This document shows, piece after piece, positions 23,180 through 34,289 of a DNA stretch of 64,000 nucleotides; position 1 is the first letter of the stretch; each line of letters starts with the position of its first letter. The stretch is from Plectrocnemia conspersa. Lineage: Eukaryota; Arthropoda; Insecta; Trichoptera; Polycentropodidae. Where the stretch lies: contig VTFK01000493.1 in NCBI GenBank assembly GCA_009617715.1, positions 62,001 to 126,000 on the forward strand, given 5' to 3'. The notes beneath the pieces were generated by a model. It worked only from the letters and a program-made list of their open reading frames with translations. It was not told the DNA's origin and did not search any database. A program made the translations under genes and the position numbers.

Positions 23180-23985
23180 TAAGCATTTGAGCAGTATCAA
23201 TTAAATCTTCACTTTCATCGATGGCCAGTGAAAAATTTGTAAACTTAGTTGCCTTTCTATTTAGACAAAAAAAAAATTCTTTGAACTGTACTATCAGATA
23301 AACTTATTTTGGCAAAATGTTATATTTTTGCTGAAGAAGAAGAAATATTTAATAAATTCGTTATCAATAAATGTCGACATTCCTTGGTAAATATTTGGGT
23401 AACACGGTAATGGCTCTATATTTTCGTTAACGCAGTCTGTTAAGAGCTATTCATTATTCATAATTGCGTTAATTAATTACGTCTCTACTATAAGCTGTAA
23501 AGCACACGATACATATATACGATCAATATACTTATCACACTCTGATTGATGGATAAATATAAAAAATATAGTAATGATTTCAATTGCTATAAATTTGTTT
23601 AAAATGATAGTATCGTGTGCTTTAGAGCAAATAGTAGGCGCATAAACCTAAAACTTCGCAATTATGAATAATAATTAAATGGATAACTCTCGTACTGACT
23701 GTGCTAACGCAAATAAAGCTGCGGCAGTATTTTTCTTTGTAATAGTTTTTTTAATTTTATTGATCTGTAAGGTTCTGCTTATTACGCAGTACTAGAAGTT
23801 CTTGAAATTTATTATGATGTTTACTAATGTAATGCTGTTTTAAATTGTCATCTTTGATTACAGCAACAGTTTTTTTACATATAAGACAAATACATTTACT
23901 CGTGCAAAGTATAAAAAATCATTATCTACTGTTTTTTTCCTTGACATTTTGGATATTTTTTTTGAAATCGAAAAACATACAATTT
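23180..23985 (-). pseudogene. hAT transposase N-terminal half (GTF2IRD2/ZBED5 type), split by a MITE
   Basis: Reading on the minus strand from about 23925: CICLICKKTVAVIKDDNLKQ then HYISKHHNKFQELLVLRNKQ, a C2H2-type BED-like finger (Cys, Cys, His, His all present). The match stops at about 23717, where the TA-type MITE copy C begins, and resumes past the MITE at about 23410 with STFIDNEFIKY, equivalent to the KPFTDGEFIK motif of relatives. After a shift come SLSDSTVQRI and TNFSLAIDESEDLIDTAQML, which contains the conserved DES(T)D with its catalytic Asp. Stops and frameshifts make it non-functional. The MITE inserted after the hAT copy. Confidence 0.82.
23416..23716. mobile_element. TA-type MITE, copy C, inserted in a hAT transposase relic
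   Basis: About 300 bp. Ends ttttcgttaacgcagtctg and cagtacgagagttatcc (the latter read on the minus strand). It also contains taagctgtaaagcacacgat and its near-inverse atcgtgtgctttagag, internal inverted repeats shared with copies A and B. It interrupts the hAT relic between its zinc finger and its next conserved block. Confidence 0.75.
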
Positions 23986-24247
23986 AAATTTTTACAATGA
24001 TTTTCTTCAAGTGAAAAAATACCTAAAACTTTGTTATCTGGCAACTATGTAAAAGTTCGGATGATCAAAGAGAAACGATTTTAATTTTTTTTTGAGATTT
24101 ATATGTTGCTTTTTGGCAGATATTTAGATACTACGTATTCGTTAAAAGGATAATTCGTAACTGAACTTTATTTTTCAGGAAAAATTCTAGTATTGCTACT
24201 ATGAAAAAAAATTGACATGGTCTTTATTTTTTAATAAATATATATAA

Positions 24248-24300
24248 TAATGTAATGGATAGCTCTCGAACTGACTGTGTTAACGCAAATATATTATAGT
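24248..24300. mobile_element. TA-type MITE end, copy D
   Basis: Only one terminus: ggatagctctcgaactgac then tgtgttaacgcaaatatatt. Followed directly by the repeat shared with 6600-6890. Confidence 0.65.
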
Positions 24301-24600
24301 AGTTTGAGATGTATGTATTGACGTACGAGTATTTCAGGTAAAAATTCGATTTACCTTTTTTATACAAAATAAAAAGAGCGGAACATTGCCTTCAAAAGCA
24401 TCCACTTTCTAGGTAGTACAATAAACACTTTTATTCAAAGAGACAAATTGTAATTTTTTGACGCGACTCCGTTTGTGTTCAAATTTGTTTGCATATTATT
24501 GTTGCTATATTGCTTTTTGAACGTTTAAAAAATATTAAACATGGGAAGACAAATTTAACGAATATAAATTTAGTTATTCGATCTGAATTTTCAGATCGAC
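24301..24600 (-). repeat. Interspersed repeat, copy 2 (inverted copy of 6600-6890)
   Basis: The reverse complement matches 6600-6890, including acacaaacgg(a/c)g and tttgaaggcaat. As there, it abuts the MITE terminus. Confidence 0.7.
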
Positions 24601-24779
24601 GAAAAATCCACATGATCACTAGCTGAATTATGCAAATTTAATGTTTTTATAGATTGTATTATTGTTTTTTTGGCAAATAGATTTAATGCAGCAAAATAAA
24701 TAAATAATACATTCAGTTTCATGTGGTTATTCCTAAAAAAAATATTTGTTACAATACGGCATTTCAGTAAAATAATATG

Positions 24780-25400
24780 GAAATACATTTTCACTAGTAG
24801 ATATATATTTTTACCAGTGAAAATATAATTTATCTAGCAGATGCTAGTAAAATTATTATTTATTTGTATAAATGTGAATTTTTTGGTAAAATTATATTTT
24901 TACAATTAAAGTGCAAATACATTTTCACCAGTATATATATTTCTAATAGCGAAAATAAAAAGCCGATAGGCGCTAACATGCTGCTTTAAAATGTCTATGA
25001 AAGTCAATTTGACAGTTGCGAAACGTCCATTTTCTGTTCAAACCCAACCCTAATCTAATGAAAGTTCTAAAACTAATTATAGTTATAGAACTTACATTGT
25101 GTCAAGTCCAAAATACAAACTAAGCCACCTCGTCTCTCATTGCATCTCACATATTGATCCATAGTTTGTCTGATTTTCTATTTTACACTATTTTTAAAAA
25201 AATAATAGCTATCCTTACCGATATTACCATGAACTTCTAATATAAGAGTCTGATCAACATATATTCAAACCTAATTTTGTTTAATAGGAAAGCGCAAAAA
25301 CAAAAATCACTTCTAAGAAGGCAAAAATTCCCGTCAAAAGCAATAAAATTGTATCAGCGCGTCGCTGATAAGTCACTGGCAATTGTATCAATAAAGAATA
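24780..25400 (+). repeat. Foldback repeat family, copy 1 (one arm)
   Basis: The outer part starts aaatacattttcactagtag and contains a small hairpin (tttttaccagtgaaaat). Then follow gacagttgcgaaacgtccat and, at the inner end, gcgcaaaaac then aggcaaaaattcccgtcaaa. The same order of words occurs, inverted, at 60540-61030 and partly at 38358-38990. Only one arm is present here and it ends at cagcgcgtcgctg, the GC-rich position that forms the dyad centre in the other copies. Confidence 0.75.
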
Positions 25401-25419
25401 TGGACGCATTAACATATTA

Positions 25420-26090
25420 TCTGTTATTCAGCTGCTCTTAAAAGCCATGCCATTTGGCTTCAGAATATACAAAAAATATGTATCAATTTTCTCAGCACAA
25501 CGTCTTAGCGTAAAAGTATCCGGCAGATGAACCAACGATAACTGCTGCAAGGTCTTGAACGCCAAGCTGTGGGAGTTTTTGCAAATTGCTAAATCGAGCG
25601 TTAATGGCCTACCTTTGCAATTGTATGTGTGCGTGTCAGGAAATTCTAAATGTACGTCGCGTTTTTCCAATACATCTAAAGGTATTGCCATTTTAGTTTG
25701 AGTGTCTACAACGAGTGTCTTGCGTTGAAATCCCACGCAACAATTAAGCAATCTCCGGTAGCGATAATTTTACAAATGTCTCTGTGAAAGGGTCTGCCTT
25801 GTTTTGGGTAGTATGCCAAGATTAATATGAGCTTTTTATCATTATTAATAACAGAAACAACTACCGCTTTGAGAACACTACTGTAATGATGCTTAATCCT
25901 CGTTTTTATTAAAATTGCGACCCCGAGCCTATCGTTACTATAGCAGTCAATTAAGCGATTTTAAAATTTTGTTTCAGCTAGCAACATTATATCTGCATCA
26001 TTAAATTTCTGAATACCATAAGAGCGTAGAACGAGACCATGCTATGCCTTTCTGTCATTGTTTATGCAAGCGCACAAACGCATTTCCTAC
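25420..26090 (-). pseudogene. Jockey-like non-LTR retrotransposon endonuclease domain, decayed
   Basis: Reading on the minus strand from about 26085. One frame holds IQKFNDADIMLLAETKF (catalytic Glu of the AP-type endonuclease) and, after one stop, SNDRLGVAILIKTRIKHHYS, LILILAYYPKQGRP, and DFNARH (relatives have GDFNAKH). After a frameshift near 25715 a 107-codon frame continues with LTLDLAICKN and LSLVHLPDTF, matching the DVLDIAICKN and SDHLPV motifs; the final catalytic Asp is replaced, while the His remains. The enzyme nicks target DNA to prime reverse transcription. Reverse transcriptase is not found downstream. The other Jockey-like relic at 74-1165 lacks this domain, but there is no evidence that they belong together. 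Confidence 0.8.
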
Positions 26091-27109
26091 TCAGACCCGA
26101 TGAGATCAAACACGCGCTGCTTACATATATTTTTACACATAAAACAATATATTTTACAAATAATATAACAATACTTCTAAGATCTCGATGGAAATGTTCT
26201 TACTAGAAAAATTTACACTTAAGATCTCGGAACAACTTTTAAGAGCAAGTAGCAATTTTCTGCGAAAAACCACCAAAATTCTCAGCTTTAGTTTTACTTT
26301 AACAATACGGAAATTATATATAGTATATATATATATTGTTTATTGGCTATATTTAAAATTATTAAAAATTAAAAGATACAAGTTATTAACTTTTTAACAA
26401 GTTTTGATGCAGCAATTTTGAGTGTTCCTGAAAATCTAATACGAATTATTTTATTCAGAGTAATTGGATTGGCTGAACCAATCAATTAAAACCCTATTAT
26501 GTGCTTTGAAACTAAAATTGTTGTTGACTTCTGCTCTAGGAGATTCTGCGACGCAATAGAAACCATTGAAATGTCAATTATTAGTCAACTGTAAAGGGAA
26601 ATGTCTGCGTGCGGTTTCGTCTGATTTTCATTTCGGCTTACAGCGAAGGGTGCAATTAGAGACAATTATGTTACTAGATAACTGTTGACAACTATGTAGG
26701 CTTAGGAAATAGCGTTGCTGACATTAGAAGCACAAATATAACATTATACATAAGTAATTTAAAACGTTAATTAGATTTAATATGTCTGATTCGCGCTGAC
26801 CGTTCGCACTGTTATAGCAGCAAATCCTCGTTTTAACTTTTAAAAATATATCTACGCAAAAAAATAGTCCTTTTAAATTATGGTTTAGTGTTTTTTAATA
26901 AAAATAGTCCTTTTAAATAATTTTTTAGTGTTTCCATCAAGATCATATTAATAGCAGAAGGTAAAAATTAAATTATAAAAATATATTAAAATATAAATTG
27001 CTTTGATCAATATTCATGATTAGTTTTTTTATGATGATCAATTTTATTTACAGTAGAAATAAAATAAATTATAGATATGTTTTTAACACAACTTAGTTAT
27101 AAAATAGCA
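26091..27109. other. AT-rich non-coding sequence
   Basis: The frame 26188-26397 is low-complexity and unrecognised. A near-duplicate aaaatagtccttttaaat(a/t) occurs at 26862 and 26900, a short direct repeat. Nothing else. Confidence 0.5.
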
Positions 27110-27505
27110 TATGAAATTTCATTTTATTTCGAATTTTTTTAGAGTAGAAAAATTTATGTCGAATGCAGAAAATTTTGCCTCCAAATATTCTAAGGATATT
27201 AATTCTAATAAAACAGTAAAAAATCAGGCATTGGCATTAATTCCAGATCTCAAGACAGTTTAGATATATTAGTGAGAATAATCCGTGCATACAATATAAT
27301 ACAGTCATATACTAATTTGATATTGCGTTAAATTTTAACATTGCCGATCACTATAGCCTCTGCTGAAAGAAACTTCAGTTAATTAAAAATTAAAAAAACC
27401 CATTTAAGATCCTCACTTGCTCAGAAATAAATCTAATATGGCAATTTATCATAATTTAATTGCTAAATTTGCTTCAAAAAAATACGAAAAACACAATTTT
27501 TAAAG
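27110..27505 (+). pseudogene. hAT transposase C-terminal dimerisation domain (ZMYM1-like type)
   Basis: From about 27336 one frame reads LTLPITIASAERNFS, stop, LKIKKTHLRSSLAQK, stops, and at the end CFKKIRK. The same piece in ZMYM1-like hAT proteins has LPVTVASAERSFSKLKLIK and KSYLRSTM. Upstream, from 27155, a frame reading FASKYSKDINSNKTVKNQAL may be the preceding region. At least four in-frame stops. A likely 3' terminus of the same element lies at 27904-27956. Confidence 0.75.
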
Positions 27506-27903
27506 TAAAGGGTAAGAGATATAATTTTGTTTTAATTTTAATCACTGAATTATTGTAAATTACATAACTGAAATTTTGATGATTTTCTAAATAATTTTAT
27601 GTGACGATCTTAAATATGTTTTTAATATTTTTTTACTGTAACTTTAACGAAATAAATAAAGCAAAATAACTATATAAAAATAAATAACTATACAAAATAC
27701 AAATTTAACTGAAAAATAATATTTTTTTTGTTAAAAGTCTTATTTTATTTTTAGTAAGTTCAAAACTAAATAATTTTACTACTTTTGTAATATTACTCTA
27801 TTTTATACCATTTTTTTTATATAATATGATTTAAAAAAAATTAGTGTAATATATTATTTTTGCTTAATATTATATTCATTGAAAGTAAAAAAATTTACGC
27901 AGG

Positions 27904-27956
27904 GGCGCAAATTTTTCCTTTTGCCTCATGTGACAATTTTTAATCTCTGCCCTGAT
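27904..27956. mobile_element. hAT terminal repeat (ZMYM1-type element)
   Basis: Starts caggggcgcaaatttttcc and ends tctctgccctg. Read on the minus strand it begins cagggcagag, a hAT-type terminus, and the segment is itself roughly palindromic. It follows the dimerisation-domain relic by about 400 bp, the expected place for the 3' end. Confidence 0.45.
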
Positions 27957-29019
27957 TTCTAACTAAATTGAATGCATGTTTATATTCTGAATCATGTTTT
28001 ATTTGGAAAAAATGTTCTGGGGAAAATAATATTGTAAATTAAAATACAATAGATTAGTATACATCTATAAGACATTTGTATCCTAATTGTAAAATTTTAT
28101 TTCGAATTCTATTAATTTTTCCAATCAGTAAATTTTTTTTTCCCCGTTACGATACTGTAAAAGCTGGTTAATAAATCAAATGAGTAAAAATAGAATAGTG
28201 GGTCTGGCTATACTACACATTCATTGGGATATGAACCTAGATCCTGATTTGTTAGGTCAAAAAAACGATAATTAGAATTTATTTTGTAATTATTGTGCTT
28301 TCAATTGATTGATAGATAACTGCATATTTAAAATAATATTCTCTTTTTATAAAAAAATTATCGCAATTAATCGGTTCTATATTAATATAATACACAATAA
28401 ATAATTTATGCAATTGTCGGGTACATTAACTGAAACATTCTCTATTTATAATCATAAATAAGACCAGTTAAACTCATGATAAAAGCGTTTTATCCATCGA
28501 AGAAAAAATGGGTTTGTTCCTTAAGAATAAAACATCGTGGGAGACCACTTAACGGATTAAATACGCGCCATAAATCATAAGGATTAAATATTTACAGTTG
28601 ACGCACCTACTCTAATATTACCAAATTTCTAGTAAAACAACTTTATATTAGAACGTTTATAACACGAATGAGTATTGAAAAATTAGGTTATATAATACAA
28701 TAGTATGAATAGAATAAATTTAATTGAAATATAAATTCTTTCCTGAAAATTTAACAACGGATGACGAATTATCTCCACGGCCAAAGGCAACTCTAAAAGC
28801 TATACCCATCAGCCGTGATATAACTAATTATTATTGTCAAACGAGATGGATTCTGCAGAATCAATTTGCAACACTAATCAATAGCTCGTGTAAATTATCT
28901 CTCCTGACATACTATAAACGATGAGGGTTTTTTGAGTATCCCTATTATTTTATTAAAATATCTATTTTATTATTTAATAAAATCTTGCTTAAGATAATCA
29001 GAGTGCTCTTCTCTTACTT
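27957..29019. other. AT-rich non-coding sequence
   Basis: The plus frame 28724-28924 (66 codons) is unrecognised, with no splice or promoter signal that I trust. Confidence 0.5.
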
Positions 29020-29320
29020 TACGTTATTTTATAGACGCGTCGTGAAAAAAATCTGCATATATTCGCCAGCGTTTTGAAGTAGATAATAACATATCAAACG
29101 TCCCTCATCATGACTTAATGAGAAATAATTGCCAGCTTTCAGCGTATATTGTCGTCGAGCTATCGAAATTGCCAGGGTTAATAGAGCAAATTAAACCACG
29201 GTCACTTGTGTGTGCTCGGGTACCATTTTGGCTTTTCCCTTTGTACAATTTGCGTGCGTTATGGAGTCATGGAAGCGGATAAAGGAACCGACCCTTCAGT
29301 GGCCATGGTAATTGACAGGC
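29020..29320. other. GC-richer unique block, candidate regulatory element
   Basis: Contains tcgggtaccattttggc, atggagtcatggaagcgg and catggtaattgacagg. No coding frame with known content. Composition differs sharply from both flanks. Confidence 0.25.
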
Positions 29321-30060
29321 AATACTACAGTCGAAATACAATCATCGCATTTAACAATGTTGCTAAGTAACGCTGCGAACAGATATAATAATATTTATTT
29401 ACTAATGTCATACCTTGTGAACAATTAATAAATAGTGTTGTGAAACAAAAACAATGTCTGAGGCAGCAAATAAAAATGCGACTTAATAATTGGGAAATTA
29501 CGAAGAAATAGGTACAAGGCACGTTGATACAACATTACACGATTTATATGCAATTAAAAAAATAATGCATTGAAAGTAGCGTAAAAAATAATATAAAAAA
29601 TGAATTTGAAAACAGACAAAACAATGAATTGAAAAATCAACAATTCACTTAATGCGAAATAATGAAATAAAATAAATAGTAAATCAAGATGTACCTTAAT
29701 CAATTTGATAAGGAAGGATTCTGATTCTCGGCAGTTGATGGCACGTCCATTGACACTATGGTGAAATCAAAATCCATGAAGAGCTACGTTCGCTTTGAAT
29801 GCCAACTTGTGCCACAACCCTAACAACAAATAATAACAAATTTTACGAAGAAGAAAAAAATAAAATATATTTTGTTTTTTTATTTTATTTTTAACGGTTA
29901 CAATTTGATACATTAAGATTATAAATATAATTCGTATACATTAAGAAAAAATATACTAAATACAGTTAAAATATTTATTATTAAATTTCAAAAGAATAAA
30001 TAAGAAAAATAGGAAAAAACAAAACAATAACAATTATTTAATGATTTGATATATTTATTA
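29321..30060. other. AT-rich non-coding sequence
   Basis: The minus frame 29325-29522 is unrecognised. Poly-A/T and low-complexity sequence dominate. Confidence 0.5.
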
Positions 30061-30067
30061 TTTATTG

Positions 30068-30129
30068 ACTACATATTGCATACATTGCTTATTAACACTT
30101 TACTACATATTGCATACATTGCTTATTAA
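30068..30129 (+). repeat. Two perfect 28-bp direct repeats
   Basis: actacatattgcatacattg followed by cttattaa occurs at 30068-30095 and again at 30102-30129, separated by cacttt. This is a 34-bp tandem unit in 1.8 copies. Confidence 0.85.
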
Positions 30130-30186
30130 TTGGCGTCCTGAGTGTGCCGAAAGTTAAACACCGCAGACGCCAATTGGCGTCCTGTG
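30129..30186. repeat. Hairpin ttggcgtc/gacgccaa with repeated arm
   Basis: attggcgtcctg, a 30-base loop, gacgccaa, then attggcgtcctg again. The first and second copies can each pair with gacgccaa, giving two alternative stems. Confidence 0.6.
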
Positions 30187-30618
30187 TATGTTTTCGTTTC
30201 CATGTCAAATTAAAAATATATGTTTAGTGTTTTATTTGCTTCTTTTTTAAGAGATGACTAAATAAATGTATGAATTTTTATTTTATTTTAATTTTTTTTT
30301 TTTTTTTAATTATATTTAGACAAATGCGAATGTTTTATAAATATATTTTATATTTCTTTCATCAGGCAGTTTCATTACCAGACAAACTTATGTATCTTTT
30401 GATGTGGTCCGAATATTTTAACAAATTTTTCTAGACATGTTATAAATGTAACAATGCAGCAATTCAAGCCTTTATTTAGTGGTTCTAAACATGTGGTTCG
30501 CCGGAAAAAGAAATTATTTATTACATTTCCTTATTATTAGATTTTAAAATTGATTGATGATTTTAAAATTATAAAAGCAAATAATCTAGGAATTTAAATT
30601 TAAATAATTTAAATTGAG

Positions 30619-32413
30619 TTAACCAGCGGTTCTCAAACTTTTTCAAATTTTTAAAAACTTTTATCCAGCACACTTTTTTTTTGGACGGTGTAAAAAAAAA
30701 TATGATATTTTATACACAAACATATAAATATGTATATTTAAAAATAATTTATTGGGTAAATGGGTTTATTTAGAAATAAAGTCAAATTACATAAAATTAA
30801 AAAATACGATGTACATATATAAAAAGTACAAGACACTAAAAATTTATCATATCATTAACCATTAGATAGTATTGGATTACTGAGAATCTCAAGATTGTCA
30901 GATTAGTAAGATTCTATTGTATTTTTTTCTATCCTGTTATAAGGAAATTCCAACATATTTTTTGTGAGTAAATATGATCTCCCGTCAGATATTACTGGCT
31001 TACTGAAAATACCAAATCTCAGTGACACATTATTTTAGAAAGTGGGAATTTTTTCGAGTTATTATTTTTTAATTATTAGCACGATACACATAAAAACTTA
31101 TGGATAAGAATTAAGTTTAAGTTATACTACCGTGTGAAGTGCATCTGGTTTTCGTTTGCTCGAGTGAATATTCAAAAATATTACGAACTGTTTATAAAAC
31201 ATAGTTTTTTAGTTAGATACGAGTGTAGAATCTACGTGAAAATAATTACAGTTTATGTTATTTAATATAGTGTTAAATATATATAGATATTCCAAGTGAC
31301 AATGAAAATTATAGTGATAGTGATTCAGAGTCCTCTGTTCATGAAAGAAATCGTCCACATGCTATGATGCTCATGAGCAATGAGGAAGATGAACAAGAAA
31401 AATATTTAGAAGACACTTTACAAGACACAAAACTTTATTAAAGATGACTTGTTTCCCGTTATTGCAGAAGAAACGAATAGACACCATAATCAACACATCA
31501 ACAGATACAAACTGCAAATAAAATCTAAAAATGGGTGGATGTAACAATAAATCCACTAATAGGAACCTTGATATTTACAAAAACCATGAGTAGAAATAGG
31601 TTTTATCAAATATTACGTTACCTGCGTTTTTCCAATAATGAAAATGTTCCTGATAATGTAGGATTACTGTTCAAAGTACAAAGAATAATTGATTATTTCT
31701 CCGAAGGATTAAAAAATATGTACAAACTAAACCAAAACATATCTCTGGATGAAGGTATGATTCCATGATGTGGAAGATTAAATTTTCACGTATACAACCC
31801 CAGTAAGCTCACAAAGTACGGTATAGTGATAAGAATGGTATGTGAATTAGTGTCAGGAACATATCGAAATTTAAAATATATTCAGGACCTGGAATTTCGT
31901 TACAAGATTCAATATCACATCTAACATCAGACAGTAAATACAAATGGCATCATCTTTATATGGACGATTTTTATAACAGTGTTGAAATAGCAAAAAAAAA
32001 ATATGAAAAAAAAATAGAATCTGTGGTACCATAACGAAGAAGCGGGTTTTATCAGAATATCTGAAAAATGCAAAATTACGAATATTTGAAACCAAATATA
32101 AACGATATGGGGTAATATTGTTGCAATTTAAAAAAAAAACGGTAAAAAAATCGAGACACTTTAAACTTTCATTATATAATAACTAGTTATTGTGAAAAGT
32201 GTTTTACACGTGAAAGACAATGTAAATTATCTGTGTATGTGCCTGGAAAATTTCACATTACGATGGAGTGAATTACAACGGTTAGTGAATATTTTATTGC
32301 AAATGAATTATATATCAGTAAACTCGTATCAGTAAAAATGTCACAATACAAAAGAAAAGTTTTCTTGAAAAAAGTTTTTACAAATTTAAAAAAGTTTGAG
32401 AGCCGCTGGTTAA
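30619..32413 (+). mobile_element. piggyBac-family transposon with TTAA duplications, transposase decayed
   Basis: TTAA at 30619-30622 and 32410-32413. The element is 30623-32409 (1,787 bp). Terminal inverted repeats start ccagcggttctcaaactttt on the left and ccagcggctctcaaactttt on the right, and extend for about 40 bp. It encloses a piggyBac transposase pseudogene on the plus strand. Confidence 0.9.
31289..32180 (+). pseudogene. piggyBac transposase, degenerate
   Basis: The N-terminal acidic segment (31289-31441) reads SDNENYSDSDSESSVHE and ends in TAA. After a shift comes DDLFPVIAEETNRHHNQH (relatives have an ETNRYA motif). A 77-codon frame at 31535-31768 has PLIGTLIFTKTMSRNRFYQ and ISLDEGMIP, which includes the first catalytic Asp of the DDD triad. 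After a TGA the same frame continues GRLNFHVYNPSKLTKYGI and VIRMVCELVSGTYRN. A second frame then gives HHLYMDDFYNSVEIAKK, with the second catalytic Asp region (relatives have YVDNFYTS). The third catalytic Asp and the C-terminal Cys-rich domain are not recognisable. The element matches by position and orientation. Not functional. Confidence 0.9.
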
Positions 32414-32742
32414 CTCAATTTAAATTATTTTTATTAAAATTCCTAGGTTATTCGTTTTTATAATTTTAAAATCAAGATAATCATTTTAAAAATCCAATAA
32501 TAAGAAAAAGTAATAATTATTTTTTATTTCCGGCGAACAACATGTTGAGAACCATCTAATAATAACTTAAATTGATGCATTGATACATTTATAACATGTC
32601 TAGAAAAATTCAACGAAATATTCGGACCGTATCAAAAAATACATAAATTTAAATAAAAAAGGTAAAATTCGCGAAGTTTTGCGAAAAAGTGCCGGTATTT
32701 AGCGTAAGTCTGGTAGTGAAACTGCCGGTCGGTAAAGTGTTA

Positions 32743-33244
32743 AAATAAAAAAAAATTTATTTTAACTATTCCGAGAAATATATTTCGAAGAATTTGTTGC
32801 GAACTTAACAGGAAACACTTGAAGGTGTGTGTAAATCATCTGCAGATCCAAGTATGTAGCCATTTTAATTTATAATTGCTTCACTCTCTAGAATTTTATT
32901 GATTACCATTATTAGTACATATTTTGGTAGCACAGTTATATTTGTCATATATGAGCCCATATTTGATCCATATCTCCGTAATCGACATAATATATGTTTA
33001 ATTAAATGGTATATTGTACATCTTTAATCTTGTTTTTAATGCTACATGATAAATAAATTTTTACCACAAATCTATTTTACATTTGAATTAAAATAATTTC
33101 ATATAAACTATTTTTGTGATACATATATACAAATTTCAAGCAAAGTTATTAATTGCTGCTACACATATGAACCCTTAGTTATTTTTTAAACATGTACACT
33201 ACTACTTAAATCATAATAAAACATACACATATATGTGTATATAA
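32743..33244. other. AT-rich non-coding sequence
   Basis: Nothing recognised. Confidence 0.6.
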
Positions 33245-33610
33245 CTATGCACCCACCCTCACACTTTGAAGGCGCGGGGGTTAACATTAATTTTATCTCC
33301 CATTCGGTCTTTTTAAAACGGTTGAATAATTCATACGAGACAATTCGTGACTTTTGGCGACAATTCGTCTAATCGCATTACACACACCCAATTTAGTCCT
33401 GTGCATCAAATTGGGAATTGTAATGGATTTGAGCCCAAAATTGGGATGACAGTAAAACGCTGAGCCGACCCCTCGATCGAAACAATAAAAAACTTTTTTT
33501 CCTCTTTTTACGTCACAAAAGTATAACGATAAATTTTATACCTTTTTTTCGCAACCGATCTCCTCCCCTTCTTTTTATATACATATATCCCACGCTCGTC
33601 TATTCGAATT
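33245..33610. other. GC-richer unique block, candidate regulatory element
   Basis: Contains gaaggcgcgggggttaacat, cgtctaatcgcattacac, caaattgggaattgtaatgg and ccaaaattgggatgac. The repeated caaattggga-type words and TAAT cores fit a transcription-factor-binding region, but this is only a compositional argument. Confidence 0.3.
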
Positions 33611-33888
33611 AATATTATTATTATTTAATTATTTGAACTATATCATTCATCTCAAATTTAAATTATGACACAAAAAATATTATTTCTGTGGACTTCTATA
33701 ACTAGTTATTTCTGAGGCACTTTTATAGCGACTTGAATGCAGAATCTTAATCACCAGGAAATGCAAAACAACCCCTCTCTATAAAATTGAAATCTTTTTG
33801 TTTGAAAAAATATATAATAAATGGTTAACTACTTGATATTATATAAAATACCATACCTTTCTCACTGCAAATGTGTTTTTGAAATGCT

Positions 33889-33953
33889 GATATATGCATA
33901 TTTTAGTTTTATTTAAAAAGAATTTTTAAATAAAACTAAAATATGCATATATC
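33889..33953. repeat. Perfect 31-bp hairpin with 3-nt spacer
   Basis: The left arm 33889-33919 starts gatatatgcatattttagtt, the spacer is gaa, and the right arm 33923-33953 is its exact reverse complement. A complete match over 31 bp in such AT-rich DNA suggests a recent event. No terminal repeats of a known element lie next to it. Confidence 0.85.
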
Positions 33954-34289
33954 ATTATATATTTATATTATATTAATTATATGACTTTACTCAAAACATA
34001 AATATAAAAGATTAAAATATAAATATAGTATTATTATCAGTGGCTTTTATACTTTTGATTTTTTTTTTAAGTTTTTCAATATTTGGAAAACATACAGTTG
34101 ACTAAAGTCAAACTATTTTGAACACATTTTATTTGAGATGCTTGAACACTAGAATATGGTTAATCAAATACTGTTGCAATTTTGCTTAAACATGTAAAAT
34201 TTGGTTACAATAACGCTCAACATTATATTTCGTTAATGTGATCGTGCTTTGAACACATTTTAATTCTATTTTTTTTAATTTAAGAAATT

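Larger units (their letters stand above)
30366..32742. mobile_element. Palindromic foldback element interrupted at its centre by piggyBac
   Basis: The flank left of the piggyBac element (30366-30622) and the flank right of it (32410-32742) are inverted copies of each other. Shared words, left strand versus reverse complement of right: aatttaaattgag, tttttctagacatgttataa, atg(t/c)ggtccgaatatt, ggcagtttca(t/c)taccagac. Without the piggyBac, the two arms would meet at TTAA, flanked by aatttaaattgag and its inverse, a perfect dyad. The left arm lacks about 60 bp present near the outer end of the right arm. The element's outermost ends look like taacactttaccgaccggc on the right; the left end is uncertain. 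Confidence 0.8.
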
